Assembly (NCBI GenBank): GCA_034437895.1
Contig: DAOTTO010000451.1
Span: forward strand, 1-13,603
DNA from: JANRLJ01 sp034437895
Lineage (GTDB): Bacteria; Chloroflexota; Anaerolineae; Aggregatilineales; Phototrophicaceae
DNA length: 13,603 bases
Direction: 5' to 3'
In this document: in pieces, positions 6,753-13,481 of the stretch
Layout of the letters: every line of letters starts with the position of its first letter
Position numbering within the stretch: the stretch's first letter is position 1
The notes under the pieces: model-generated
What the model was told of the DNA's origin: nothing
Database searches by the model: none
Seen by the model: only the letters and a program-made list of their open reading frames with translations
Program-made: the position numbers and the translations under genes

Positions 6753-6790
6753 AAAGCCAAGCCACCGTGCAGAAGAGTTCCTTGCAAGAT

Positions 6791-6835
6791 AAAAAGGGAC
6801 GTGAGACTGATAGAAAAAGTCTCACGTCCCTTTTT
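6791..6835. terminator. Strong symmetric intrinsic terminator
   Basis: A perfect 17-bp inverted repeat: the arm at 6791-6807 (A-run, GGGACGTGAGAC) and the arm at 6819-6835 (GTCTCACGTCCC, T-run) flank an 11-base loop. With A-runs on one side and T-runs on the other it should work on both strands. It ends the helix-turn-helix/88-aa transcript. Confidence 0.9.
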
Positions 6836-6880
6836 TGTTTCGCCTGTAATGATACGACTATAAAAGCCAGGAACAACATC

Positions 6881-7168
6881 ATGATGCAGATTAGTGAACA
6901 CAACCGCGCCAACCTTTACACTGAGAACAATTTGGCGGAGCTGTTCGAGGTACTCGACGAACTGCACAGTGCTGCCAGTGACGGGCAGCTTAACACGGTC
7001 ACGACCATGAACAAACGCGAACTGGTGGCTTTACTGAAGGATGTGATCTATACCGCGCAGGAAACCCTTCAGGAATTGAACAAGCGCGATACCCGGCGGG
7101 AAGAAGTTCGCCGGGAATCGGTTTTGCGGGTCGTGGAAAAACCGCGCAGCGATCAACAGAGCGCCTGA
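6881..7168 (+). CDS. Hypothetical 95-aa charged helical protein
   Basis: I do not recognise the family. The ATG at 6881 has AGGA (6869-6872) eight bases upstream. The frame is also open further back through the terminator hairpin, which cannot be the start. The sequence looks largely helical: NLAELFEVLDELHSAAS, then KRELVALLKDVIYTAQETLQEL, then a highly charged tail KRDTRREEVRRESVLRVVEK. It is soluble, with no signal peptide or membrane segment. It lies just after the strong terminator and must use its own promoter or read-through. The mix of amphipathic helices and a basic tail would fit a small DNA-binding or adaptor protein, but that is a guess. Confidence 0.65.
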   Translation: MMQISEHNRANLYTENNLAELFEVLDELHSAASDGQLNTVTTMNKRELVALLKDVIYTAQETLQELNKRDTRREEVRRESVLRVVEKPRSDQQSA

Positions 7169-7312
7169 AAAAGGTGACTAAAGATCGTAAAATTAAGAAC
7201 TGCGTACTATATCGGTAAGGATAAGCATTGTGCGACAATATGGATTGAAATGATAGGAAGCACGGTAGGCCAAGCAGTGTTTCCTGAAGGACAATAACGA
7301 AAGGATTGCCTT

Positions 7313-7423
7313 ATGAGTAGTGACGAATACGATCACATGGACGAATACGATCACGCAACTGAAGCAAAGCAATACGGCTGTCCTCGTTTTTGGCAACGAG
7401 TGACGGCTGGTCAGACTTACTAA
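7313..7423 (+). CDS. Possible 36-aa micro-ORF with internal duplication
   Basis: The ATG at 7313 follows AAAGGA (7300-7305) with a seven-base spacer. The predicted peptide begins MSSDEYDHMDEYDH and ends CPRFWQRVTAGQTY. A 15-base stretch is duplicated exactly with an 18-base period, giving the DEYDH repeat. The acidic, His-containing front and basic, aromatic back resemble no family I know. It could be real or chance. Confidence 0.3.
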   Translation: MSSDEYDHMDEYDHATEAKQYGCPRFWQRVTAGQTY

Positions 7424-7552
7424 AAGAGACCACCGAAATTCAAACGTTTCATCTGGGTGAGATCTATCGTAACAGCGTAAACGGGTTATAAGCACGAGCA
7501 GCGGTTTAATGGTAGTGGCAAGCAGTTTCAATCAGCATTGACCTAAACATTA

Positions 7553-7578
7553 GGGGAGCGAAGGACGCTTTGCTCCCT
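7553..7578. other. Stable hairpin in the gene-poor stretch
   Basis: GGGAGC (7554-7559) pairs with GCTCCC (7572-7577). The stem continues inward through G-T, A-T, A-T and G-C pairs to a four-base GACG loop. No T-run follows on either strand, so it is not a standard terminator; it may be part of an RNA or a small repeat. Confidence 0.45.
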
Positions 7579-7788
7579 CTACGCCATACAATCCACAAAG
7601 GTGGTAATACTAATTTTCTTAAAAATCCGGCGGCGGGGCGCATCGCGTGCATTGAGCGTGTCACGATGGCTGATAGGGGTGTTGGCTCCGTCCAACCGCC
7701 GGGATTTATGGACATCACACAATGTTAAAAATCGTTTAAGTTCCTACGTAATAAGTCACTATTTGGCGGCAAATTTGCTAAAATGAGC

Positions 7789-7794
7789 TATAAT
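7789..7794 (+). promoter_or_regulatory. -10 box of the HNH gene
   Basis: A perfect TATAAT lies 42 bases before the GTG start. The best -35 candidate, TTGGCG at 7763-7768, is 20 bases upstream, longer than ideal, so an activator may be needed or the -35 may be weak. Confidence 0.5.
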
Positions 7795-7836
7795 GAAGTT
7801 GTGAAATAATGTGCGAGTAGAGAGGGAATTTTACTC

Positions 7837-8385
7837 GTGTCCAGTGCTAAAATCTTACAAAGTCGTGTGCTTTTACTCAATGGAAGCACTTGGGAACCGT
7901 TAGCCGTCATCTCTGTGCCACGCGCTATCAATCTGTTAATTTCGGAAAAAGCGACGGTCATTGAGCAAACAGGCAAGTTTTTGAATACCGTGCGTGAGCA
8001 GTTTCCCGTGCCTTCGGTCATCGCTTTGCGGACGTACATCAATGTGCCACGTCGCAAAGCCCACTGGAGCCGCAAAGGGGTGTTGGTGCGCGATAATTAC
8101 ATTTGCGTGTACTGCGGTGTGCAGCCCGGATCGGTAGTTAAAGGGAAGATTTTCGGTAAAAGTGATTTTACCGTCGATCATATCATCCCGCGCAGCAAGG
8201 GTGGCAAAGATACCTGGAGCAACACGGCCTGCGCTTGTGGGGGGTGTAATCATCGTAAGGGCAACCGCTTGGCACATGAAGCCGGGATGCGCCTGCGATG
8301 GGAGCCAAAGACCCCTCGCACAAGTTATTTGGTGATTGCGGTGGGTAGCGGCCCCGATGCCTGGAAACGCTATATCGAATATTAG
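7837..8385 (+). CDS. HNH endonuclease (stand-alone, zinc-binding)
   Basis: A 182-aa protein of a widespread stand-alone HNH family, with a conserved N-terminal domain (RVLLLNGSTWEPLAVISVPRAINLLISEKATVIEQ, residues 10-44) followed by the nuclease. The nuclease shows CVYC (90-93), VDHIIPRSKGGKDTWSN (113-129, with H115 as the likely general base and N129) and CGGCNHRKGNR (134-144, H139). The four cysteines would hold a structural zinc. The biological role of this family is not well defined; repair or processing roles are possible, and it is not linked to a restriction system here. The start is GTG at 7837 with GAGGG ten bases upstream. It is a single-gene unit with its own -10 box and a terminator starting at the stop codon. 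Confidence 0.9.
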   Translation: MSSAKILQSRVLLLNGSTWEPLAVISVPRAINLLISEKATVIEQTGKFLNTVREQFPVPSVIALRTYINVPRRKAHWSRKGVLVRDNYICVYCGVQPGSVVKGKIFGKSDFTVDHIIPRSKGGKDTWSNTACACGGCNHRKGNRLAHEAGMRLRWEPKTPRTSYLVIAVGSGPDAWKRYIEY

Positions 8386-8418
8386 ACAGAGGCTTTTATA
8401 GCCTCTGTTTTTTATTTT
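8386..8418 (+). terminator. Intrinsic terminator after the HNH gene
   Basis: ACAGAGGCT (8386-8394) and AGCCTCTGT (8400-8408) form a perfect 9-bp stem with a five-base loop. It is followed by a run of T broken by one A. It starts right after the TAG stop codon. Confidence 0.9.
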
Positions 8419-8482
8419 GATGACCTGCTGAACTTGTGGCGGGGTTTTGTGATTCCCTAACCTAAATCTTGAGCTACTTAAA

Positions 8483-8523
8483 ATCAAGATGTTGACAGCA
8501 TCGCAATTTGCCTCTATCTTGAT
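8483..8523 (+). promoter_or_regulatory. PadR operon promoter with flanking inverted repeats
   Basis: TTGACA (8492-8497), a 17-base spacer and TATCTT (8515-8520) form a good sigma70-type promoter. ATCAAGAT (8483-8490) just upstream is the exact inverted copy of ATCTTGAT (8516-8523), which covers the -10 box. This pair could be a second regulatory site. Confidence 0.65.
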
Positions 8524-8525
8524 AG

Positions 8526-8543
8526 TATATGTAATTGCATATA
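8526..8543. promoter_or_regulatory. Palindromic operator, probably for the PadR-family regulator
   Basis: TATATGTAATTGCATATA has perfect 6-base arms (TATATG and CATATA) and lies at the predicted transcription start. This is the usual place for an autoregulated repressor and of a type (ATGT/ACAT-like) that PadR proteins bind. Confidence 0.6.
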
Positions 8544-8574
8544 GAGGTAAGTGCCTTTAGGTGGTTTTGCTGCT

Positions 8575-9147
8575 ATGTCTTTACCCCACATGATTTTAGG
8601 CTTATTAACGTGGAACTCGTTTTCTGGTTACGACCTGAATAAGGTTTTTCAGGAGACCGTTCAGCATTTTTGGTGGACGGAGCAAAGCCAAATATATCGG
8701 GCGCTTCATAAAGTTGAGGAACAGGGTTGGGTTGAAGTTGAAGATATTATCCAGACAGAAAACCCTAATAAGAAAGTCTACCATCTCACTTCTACCGGAC
8801 GCGAAGAACTGCTGCGCTGGCTGGCAGAGCCGATGGACGAAACACACACTCGTGAGGCATGGGTGGGGAAGTTGTTTTTTGGGGATTTATTGAGCCAAGA
8901 CACACTCATCCATTTATTTGAAGTTCGCATTCAGCAAATCGAAGGGCTGGCTACAGCATTGGAACGAGATCGCAGCCGATATAGCCCAGGTTTTGATCTG
9001 GTGACTCGGCAGGGCAACCTACATGCGATGACGCTGGATTATGGAATTACGATGCTCCGCGCTCAAATTGATTGGATGCAAAGCAAACTCGAGATTGTGC
9101 GCCAGTTTGACGGTGAAGCGGGAGAAGAGGGCAACCGTTTACCCTAA
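8575..9147 (+). CDS. PadR-family transcriptional regulator
   Basis: A 190-aa PadR-subfamily-2-like protein. Residues 1-80 are the winged helix-turn-helix: PHMILGLLTWNSFSGYDLNKVFQE, then WWTEQSQIYRALHKVEEQGWVEVE, then the wing NKKVYHLTSTGREELLRWL. Residues 85-180 are the helical dimerisation domain of the Vir_act_alpha_C type. I chose the ATG at 8575 because TAGGTGG lies ten bases upstream and the protein then begins, as relatives do, just before the first helix; a GTG at 8551 is a less likely start. PadR regulators usually repress adjacent multidrug exporters and release DNA on binding the compound. The adjacent ABC exporter and the palindrome at its start site fit this. Confidence 0.9.
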   Translation: MSLPHMILGLLTWNSFSGYDLNKVFQETVQHFWWTEQSQIYRALHKVEEQGWVEVEDIIQTENPNKKVYHLTSTGREELLRWLAEPMDETHTREAWVGKLFFGDLLSQDTLIHLFEVRIQQIEGLATALERDRSRYSPGFDLVTRQGNLHAMTLDYGITMLRAQIDWMQSKLEIVRQFDGEAGEEGNRLP

Positions 9148-9162
9148 TTTTTCGTATTTAAG

Positions 9163-9267
9163 AATAAGTAGGATGAGTTAAAAGTGACAAGTTTAAAAAT
9201 TTACTTAGTCAACTACTTTGCTCATTACGAAATGTTAAAAGCTAATCGCTGCTAAAAGGAGAAAGCT
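9163..9267 (+). repeat. Decayed heptad repeat array before the ABC ATPase gene
   Basis: The gap repeats the design seen at 11836-11975 but with indels. AGT suffixes end at 9169, 9178, 9185 and 9192, ACT occurs around 9203-9217, and GCT suffixes end at 9222, 9243, 9250 and 9267. Block order (AGT, ACT, GCT) and the GCT directly abutting the ATG are the same. A 14-base piece, ATGAGTTAAAAGTG, is identical at 9173-9186 and 11872-11885. Confidence 0.65.
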
Positions 9268-10329
9268 ATGGAAACGCTAGTGGAAGCACGAGGGCTGGTA
9301 AAAACGTATAAGCGCAAGGATGGCACTGAAGTACAGGCCGTCAAAGGCATTGATCTGGATATTTATCGCGGTGAAATTTTTAGCCTGCTAGGGCCAAATG
9401 GCGCAGGCAAATCGACCACCATTTCGATGATTAGCGGACTGCTCACGCCGACGCATGGCGATGCCAAAATCGGCGGCTTCTCGATTACGCGGCAGCCGAT
9501 GGAAGCCAAGAAACTGCTTGGCGTGGTGCCGCAGGAGATCGCGCTGTATCCAACGCTTTCCGCACGGCAAAATCTGGAATTTTTCGGCAAGATGTACAGC
9601 ATGGGCGGCGCTGATTTGCAAAAGCGCGTGGATGAAGTGCTGGAATTTATTGATCTGACGGATCGTGCTAAAGACCGAATCGAAACATTTTCGGGCGGGA
9701 TGAAGCGGCGCGTCAATATTGGCGTGGGGCTGCTGCATCGACCACAGTTGGTCTATATGGATGAACCAACCGTCGGCATTGATCCACAAAGCCGCCGCCG
9801 CATTTTGGATACGGTGATTCGGCTGCGCGATGAATACAAAATGACGGTGCTGTATACCACCCATCTGATGGAAGAATCGCAGGAACTCAGCAATCGTGTC
9901 GCCATTATCGATCACGGCACGATTATTGCGCTCGGCACACAAGGCGAACTGACGCAGCAGGTAGGCGAGGAAGATCGCTTGTTGTTTAATGTCGGTGAAC
10001 AAAGCGTGCTGGAAACCCTACTCAAGCGCATTCGTGAAGAAGCGCAAGGCGTGACGAAAGTCGATTATGCGGCGATTGAACTTACAAACGGCGACACCAC
10101 AGAGGGCGCGGAAACAGATAAGCGTTCGACAGGAACCGTTACCGCTGTGCGTTCCACGCAGACGCTCGACGGCACGATTACGGTTTATGCTAGGCGCGGA
10201 CGTAAAGCGCTGCCGCAGATCATCAACATTATCAATGATGCAGGTATCGAAATTCAGTCGGTAGAAGTGCGCGAACCTGATCTGGAAGCCGTATTTTTGC
10301 ATCTGACCGGGCGAGCGTTGAGGGATTAA
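9268..10329 (+). CDS. ABC transporter ATP-binding protein (ABC-2 exporter, DrrA-like)
   Basis: A 353-aa ATPase that would power export by the two permeases downstream. All nucleotide-binding motifs are intact: Walker A GPNGAGKST (42-50), Q-loop Q89, signature FSGGM (141-145), Walker B LVYMDEP (161-167) and the H-loop His at 199 (TTHL). The segment from about 225 to 353, ending in VREPDLEAVFLHLTGRALRD, is the C-terminal extension typical of the DrrA/CcmA-like ATPases of drug and lipid exporters. The ATG at 9268 has AGGAG nearby upstream. The permease gene starts one base after the TAA stop, so the two are tightly coupled. Probably controlled by the PadR protein encoded upstream. Confidence 0.93.
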   Translation: METLVEARGLVKTYKRKDGTEVQAVKGIDLDIYRGEIFSLLGPNGAGKSTTISMISGLLTPTHGDAKIGGFSITRQPMEAKKLLGVVPQEIALYPTLSARQNLEFFGKMYSMGGADLQKRVDEVLEFIDLTDRAKDRIETFSGGMKRRVNIGVGLLHRPQLVYMDEPTVGIDPQSRRRILDTVIRLRDEYKMTVLYTTHLMEESQELSNRVAIIDHGTIIALGTQGELTQQVGEEDRLLFNVGEQSVLETLLKRIREEAQGVTKVDYAAIELTNGDTTEGAETDKRSTGTVTAVRSTQTLDGTITVYARRGRKALPQIINIINDAGIEIQSVEVREPDLEAVFLHLTGRALRD

Positions 10330-10330
10330 T

Positions 10331-11839
10331 ATGTTAACTAAACTCTGGACGATTGCTTGGAAAGATATACGCGGGACGTTTACAGACCGCAGCTTACTTT
10401 TGATAATGATCGTCACACCGCTGGCGATTGCCACGATCATCGCGCTGGCGTTCAGCCAGATTGTCAACGGGAGCGACTCGCCGATCAGCGATATTCCGGT
10501 GGCGCTGGTCAATCTCGATACGGGGGCAGGCGGGTTTGATGGCGGACAAATTTTCGTCAATGCGCTTGTGCCGTCAGAAAATCAGGCGAGCGATGTGACG
10601 GAAGAAGATACTACGCCTGAAGCCACCGCCGGAACATTTGAACTTGGTGGAGCGGGTACGTCGGCTGTCTTGCCGGAAGCCACACCCGATCCAGCCGCGT
10701 GTGATGTCGCTGAATCAACGCAGCAGGTCACGGGCGCAGAGATGGCAGCACAGGCGGGGAACACCGAAACAGAAAACACCACTAACACAACGACACTGTT
10801 TGATCTGACGGATACGACCTTAGTCGCTGATGCGGCGGCGGCGCGGGCGGGGGTAGAGGATGGCACGTATGCTGCTGCCATTATTATTCCGGCGAACTTC
10901 AGCGAAAGCGTCACGTATTCGCAAGCGCATCCAGAGTTCGACCCCGTGCAAATTGAAGTCTATGGCGACAGTGGACGCAGTGTCTCGCCGAGCATTATTC
11001 GAAGTGTGGTAGAGAGCATCTTGAATCAGGTGCTGACCGGACAAGTCGCTGTTAAATCAACTCTTGACGCGATGATTGCCCGCGCACAGACTAATCCGTC
11101 CTTTGGTTTGACCTTTCTGACTGCGAACAATGCTGGAGACTTTAATCCCGATTTTACTTGTGCATTTGATGGCACATTTAAGACGGTGGGAATCCAGCAG
11201 CAGAATGCCAGCGGTGAGCAAGCCTCCGCTAATTTATTGGTCTTGTTCGGCAGCGCTCAGGCAACGTTTTTCGCATTGTTTACTGCAAGCGGCGGTGCAG
11301 CCAGCATTCTTGAAGAACGGCGTAACGGGACGCTGCAACGAATGCTCGTCTCGCCGACATCGCGTCTGCTGGTATTGATCGGCAAGCTGCTCGGCATTTT
11401 CGTGATGGTGCTGCTGCAATTGGTGTTTTTGTTCATCGGCTTTACGCTGGTGAACGCGCTCCTGCAAGGTGAGTTTCAGTTGATCTGGGGGACTGATTGG
11501 GGCAGCCTGATAATACTCATTTTAGCGCTGTCCATTGCATCAGCGGGGGTAGGGATGCTGCCAGTTGCGCTGAGTAAAACACCGGAACAATCGCAGGTGA
11601 TCGGGAGCGTGGTGGCGTTATTTATGGGCGCTTTGGGTGGGGCATTCTTTACGCTGCCTTCTTTCCCCATCACGGAATTTCTAGAAAAATTCTCAGTCGT
11701 CCATTGGGGATCGGATGCGCTGGCGACACTTTCCGCAGGCGAAGGCTCCGTTTGGACGAATATCGTCTTTCTCTTGATGATCGGCTTGGTATTGTTTGGC
11801 GCGAGTATGGTGATCTTCAACCGTCGGCAGGATATTTAG
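10331..11839 (+). CDS. ABC-2 type permease with large extracytoplasmic domain
   Basis: A 502-aa membrane protein of the ABC2_membrane_3 (PF12698-like) topology. One membrane helix lies at about 22-44, a large extracytoplasmic domain at about 45-300 and a further cluster of five helices at about 301-496. The cytoplasmic coupling segment is EERRNGTLQRMLVSPTSRL (328-346). The extracytoplasmic domain contains a Thr/Glu/Ala-rich low-complexity stretch (about 85-158) and cysteines at 124 and 277. Folded parts around it (DIPVALVNLD, DGTYAAAIIIPANFSESV) match the family's conserved pattern. A GAGGGA ribosome binding site lies inside the end of the ATPase gene. It would pair with the second permease in a heterodimeric exporter; the substrate is unknown. 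Confidence 0.9.
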   Translation: MLTKLWTIAWKDIRGTFTDRSLLLIMIVTPLAIATIIALAFSQIVNGSDSPISDIPVALVNLDTGAGGFDGGQIFVNALVPSENQASDVTEEDTTPEATAGTFELGGAGTSAVLPEATPDPAACDVAESTQQVTGAEMAAQAGNTETENTTNTTTLFDLTDTTLVADAAAARAGVEDGTYAAAIIIPANFSESVTYSQAHPEFDPVQIEVYGDSGRSVSPSIIRSVVESILNQVLTGQVAVKSTLDAMIARAQTNPSFGLTFLTANNAGDFNPDFTCAFDGTFKTVGIQQQNASGEQASANLLVLFGSAQATFFALFTASGGAASILEERRNGTLQRMLVSPTSRLLVLIGKLLGIFVMVLLQLVFLFIGFTLVNALLQGEFQLIWGTDWGSLIILILALSIASAGVGMLPVALSKTPEQSQVIGSVVALFMGALGGAFFTLPSFPITEFLEKFSVVHWGSDALATLSAGEGSVWTNIVFLLMIGLVLFGASMVIFNRRQDI

Positions 11840-11975
11840 AGTGATGAGCGATGAGTAACGAGTGATGAGCAATGAGTTAAAAGTGTGAAGTCCAAACTTC
11901 AGACTGCTGACTGTAGGCGCTTTGCTGAATGCTCATCGCTGACCGCTAATTGCTAACAGCTAAAGGCTAACAGCT
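11836..11975 (+). repeat. Phase-perfect array of 20 heptanucleotide units between the permease genes
   Basis: From the stop codon of the first permease to the base before the ATG of the second, the sequence divides exactly into twenty 7-base units. Each is four variable bases plus a fixed three. The suffix is AGT or AGC in the first eight units, ACT in the next three, GCG once, and GCT in the last eight. The first unit includes the TAG stop and the last ends in GCT immediately before ATG. No spacer or indel breaks the phase. It resembles cyanobacterial STRR heptamers. Confidence 0.92.
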
Positions 11976-13286
11976 ATGATAAAAACGATACAAATTGCAC
12001 TCAATGATTTGAGTATCAGCCTACGGGAACGGGGCATATGGGTCAGCCTGATTTTGCAGCCGATTGCGCTGATCTTCCTCGTCGGGCTGGCGAATGGGGC
12101 ATTTTCCTCATCAGGTGGGACGACACGCACCCTGATTGATGTCTTTGATAACGACAGCAGCGAACTTTCGGCGCAATTTTTGGAAACGCTACGCGAGGTG
12201 AATGATACATTAGTGCTGTGTCCCGTAGATGATGGGCAGATCACTGACACGGATGGCGCGGTGGTTGAGGATGTGTGCAATATAGGAGCTGACTCTGAGA
12301 CTTCCGCATTAACGTTAGTAACCTCGCAGCAGCGGCTCGACGACAGCGAAATCAGCGCCATTATCGAGATCCCGGCGGGATTTGGGCAGGCGATTGTTGA
12401 TGGGCAGCCGTTGGATGTGGTTTATCGCTCGGAGGAAAATCCGACACAGCCGAGCGCTTTACTGCAATCGGTACAGGCGGCGGCACAGCGCGTGAGTGCG
12501 TCTTCTGTCGCGGCGCAGACGGCTTTACAGGTCTACGATGAATCAGGCTTCACGTTCACCAACGACGAAGATAGGGCGGATTTCCGTCAGCAGGCGTATG
12601 ATGGTGCGCGTGAGACATGGAACGCTGCTCCGGCGACGGTGGCCTACAGCGTGAGTGGTGTTGATCCATCGGATGACAGCGGCAACAGCGGCTTCCGCCA
12701 ATCCGTGCCGGGCATGGGGACGATGTATGTCATGTTTACGGTGCTGGCAGGGGTTTATGTGCTGCTGACCGAGCGCAAAAATTGGACGCTGCAACGTCTG
12801 ATGATGATGCCCGTCAGCCGCGCACAGTTCTTGGGGGGCAAGCTGCTGGCGCGTTTTGCAATGGGGATGATTCAATATCTCGTCGCGTTTGGGTTCGGGA
12901 TTTTGCTCAGTTTCGTCTTTGATTTCAGCTTCGGTGGCAATGTCATCGGGCTGCTGCTGATTATGGTGGCGTTCTCGATTTGTGTTTCCGCGATTACGTT
13001 CCTGCTGGCGACCCTTGTGGATAACGATCAGCAGGCCGCCGGAATCACGCTGTTCTTCTCGCTGACGATGGCTCCGTTAGGTGGCGCGTGGTGGCCTCTG
13101 GAAATCGTGCCGGATGCGATGCGAATCATCGGGCATATTTCGCCCGTTGCGTGGGCGATGGACGGCTTTAACGATTTGATCTTCTACAATCGCGGGCTGA
13201 TTGATGTGCTGCCGGAAGTCGGCGTATTGCTGGCGATGACGGCGGTCATTTTCGGTATCGCCGTCAGCCGCTTTAAGTACGATTAA
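11976..13286 (+). CDS. Second ABC-2 type permease
   Basis: A 436-aa partner of the preceding permease with the same plan: one helix at about 22-42, an extracytoplasmic domain at about 43-245 and a cluster of membrane helices from about 248 to the C-terminus. The coupling segment TERKNWTLQRLMMMPVSRAQFLGGK (265-289) aligns with that of the first permease. GGAWWPLEIVPDAMRIIGHISPVAWAMDGFNDLI near the end is typical of ABC-2 exporters. The extracytoplasmic domain is shorter, lacks the Thr/Glu-rich stretch and has two cysteines (82 and 101), again a pair. The only Shine-Dalgarno-like sequence (AAAGG, 11962-11966) lies inside the heptad array, so translation may depend on the array sequence. Confidence 0.9.
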   Translation: MIKTIQIALNDLSISLRERGIWVSLILQPIALIFLVGLANGAFSSSGGTTRTLIDVFDNDSSELSAQFLETLREVNDTLVLCPVDDGQITDTDGAVVEDVCNIGADSETSALTLVTSQQRLDDSEISAIIEIPAGFGQAIVDGQPLDVVYRSEENPTQPSALLQSVQAAAQRVSASSVAAQTALQVYDESGFTFTNDEDRADFRQQAYDGARETWNAAPATVAYSVSGVDPSDDSGNSGFRQSVPGMGTMYVMFTVLAGVYVLLTERKNWTLQRLMMMPVSRAQFLGGKLLARFAMGMIQYLVAFGFGILLSFVFDFSFGGNVIGLLLIMVAFSICVSAITFLLATLVDNDQQAAGITLFFSLTMAPLGGAWWPLEIVPDAMRIIGHISPVAWAMDGFNDLIFYNRGLIDVLPEVGVLLAMTAVIFGIAVSRFKYD

Positions 13287-13343
13287 TGCAGGAATCTGAC
13301 GCAAAGACGCGAAGGTAAAACTGTGAAGGCCATTTAATTTTTT

Positions 13344-13416
13344 AACCACCAAGTCACCAAGAGCGCCAAGAGGATTGTTGAGAAATTCTCTTGGTGTCCT
13401 CCGTGTCTTGGTGGTT
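13344..13416. repeat. Long imperfect hairpin after the exporter operon
   Basis: AACCACCAAG (13344-13353) pairs with CTTGGTGGTT (13407-13416), and CCAAGAG (13366-13372) pairs with CTCTTGG (13388-13394). Aligned over 33 positions, the arms match at 26. T-runs lie just outside both ends (13337-13343 includes T-rich sequence; 13421-13425 is TTTTT), so it may also stop transcription of the operon. ACCACCAAG-type hairpins of this form are seen as dispersed repeats in diverse bacterial genomes. Confidence 0.7.
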
Positions 13417-13446
13417 CCAATTTTTCGTGGATTTACTTCTTTTGTT

Positions 13447-13481
13447 TCTCATTACTCGTTACTCATCCCTCATCACTAAAA
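13447..13481 (-). repeat. Inverted copy of the heptad array
   Basis: On the minus strand five heptads run in phase with suffixes AGT, AGG, AGT, AGT and AGA. The 29 bases at 13476-13448 match the plus-strand bases 11841-11869 at 27 positions. The second permease gene is thus bracketed by an inverted pair. Confidence 0.8.

Larger units (their letters stand above)
7169..7836. other. Gene-poor stretch of about 670 bp
   Basis: I see no convincing long gene here. Contents are a possible 36-codon micro-ORF (7313-7423), a hairpin at 7553-7578, an imperfect inverted repeat built on GGCGG near 7629 and CCGCC near 7700, and a -10 box at 7789-7794 that belongs to the HNH gene. A 112-codon minus-strand ORF (7193-7531) covers the micro-ORF but has no clear ribosome binding site or family. 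The region could hold a small RNA or remnants of older genes. Confidence 0.5.

Noticed and set aside
6835..6864. TTGTTT-18-TATAAA as promoter of the 95-aa gene
   Set aside because: The start site would fall near 6871, inside the ribosome binding site at 6869-6872, and the -35 match is only three of six.
6259..7168. An integrated phage or transposon, suggested by the excisionase-like protein
   Set aside because: There is no integrase, transposase, terminal inverted repeat or tRNA attachment site in the window.
7193..7531. A 112-codon minus-strand frame with a hydrophobic VIVFVHVIVFV stretch
   Set aside because: The stretch is simply the antisense of the duplicated 15-base block. No ribosome binding site or family was found and the rest is compositionally random.
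9388..10002. A 204-codon minus-strand reading frame
   Set aside because: It is antisense to the intact Walker A to H-loop region of the ABC ATPase and has no plausible product.
11836..11975. CRISPR-like or simple microsatellite array
   Set aside because: The period is 7 bases with four variable positions per unit. There are no repeat-spacer lengths of CRISPR type and no cas genes, and simple slippage would copy all seven positions.
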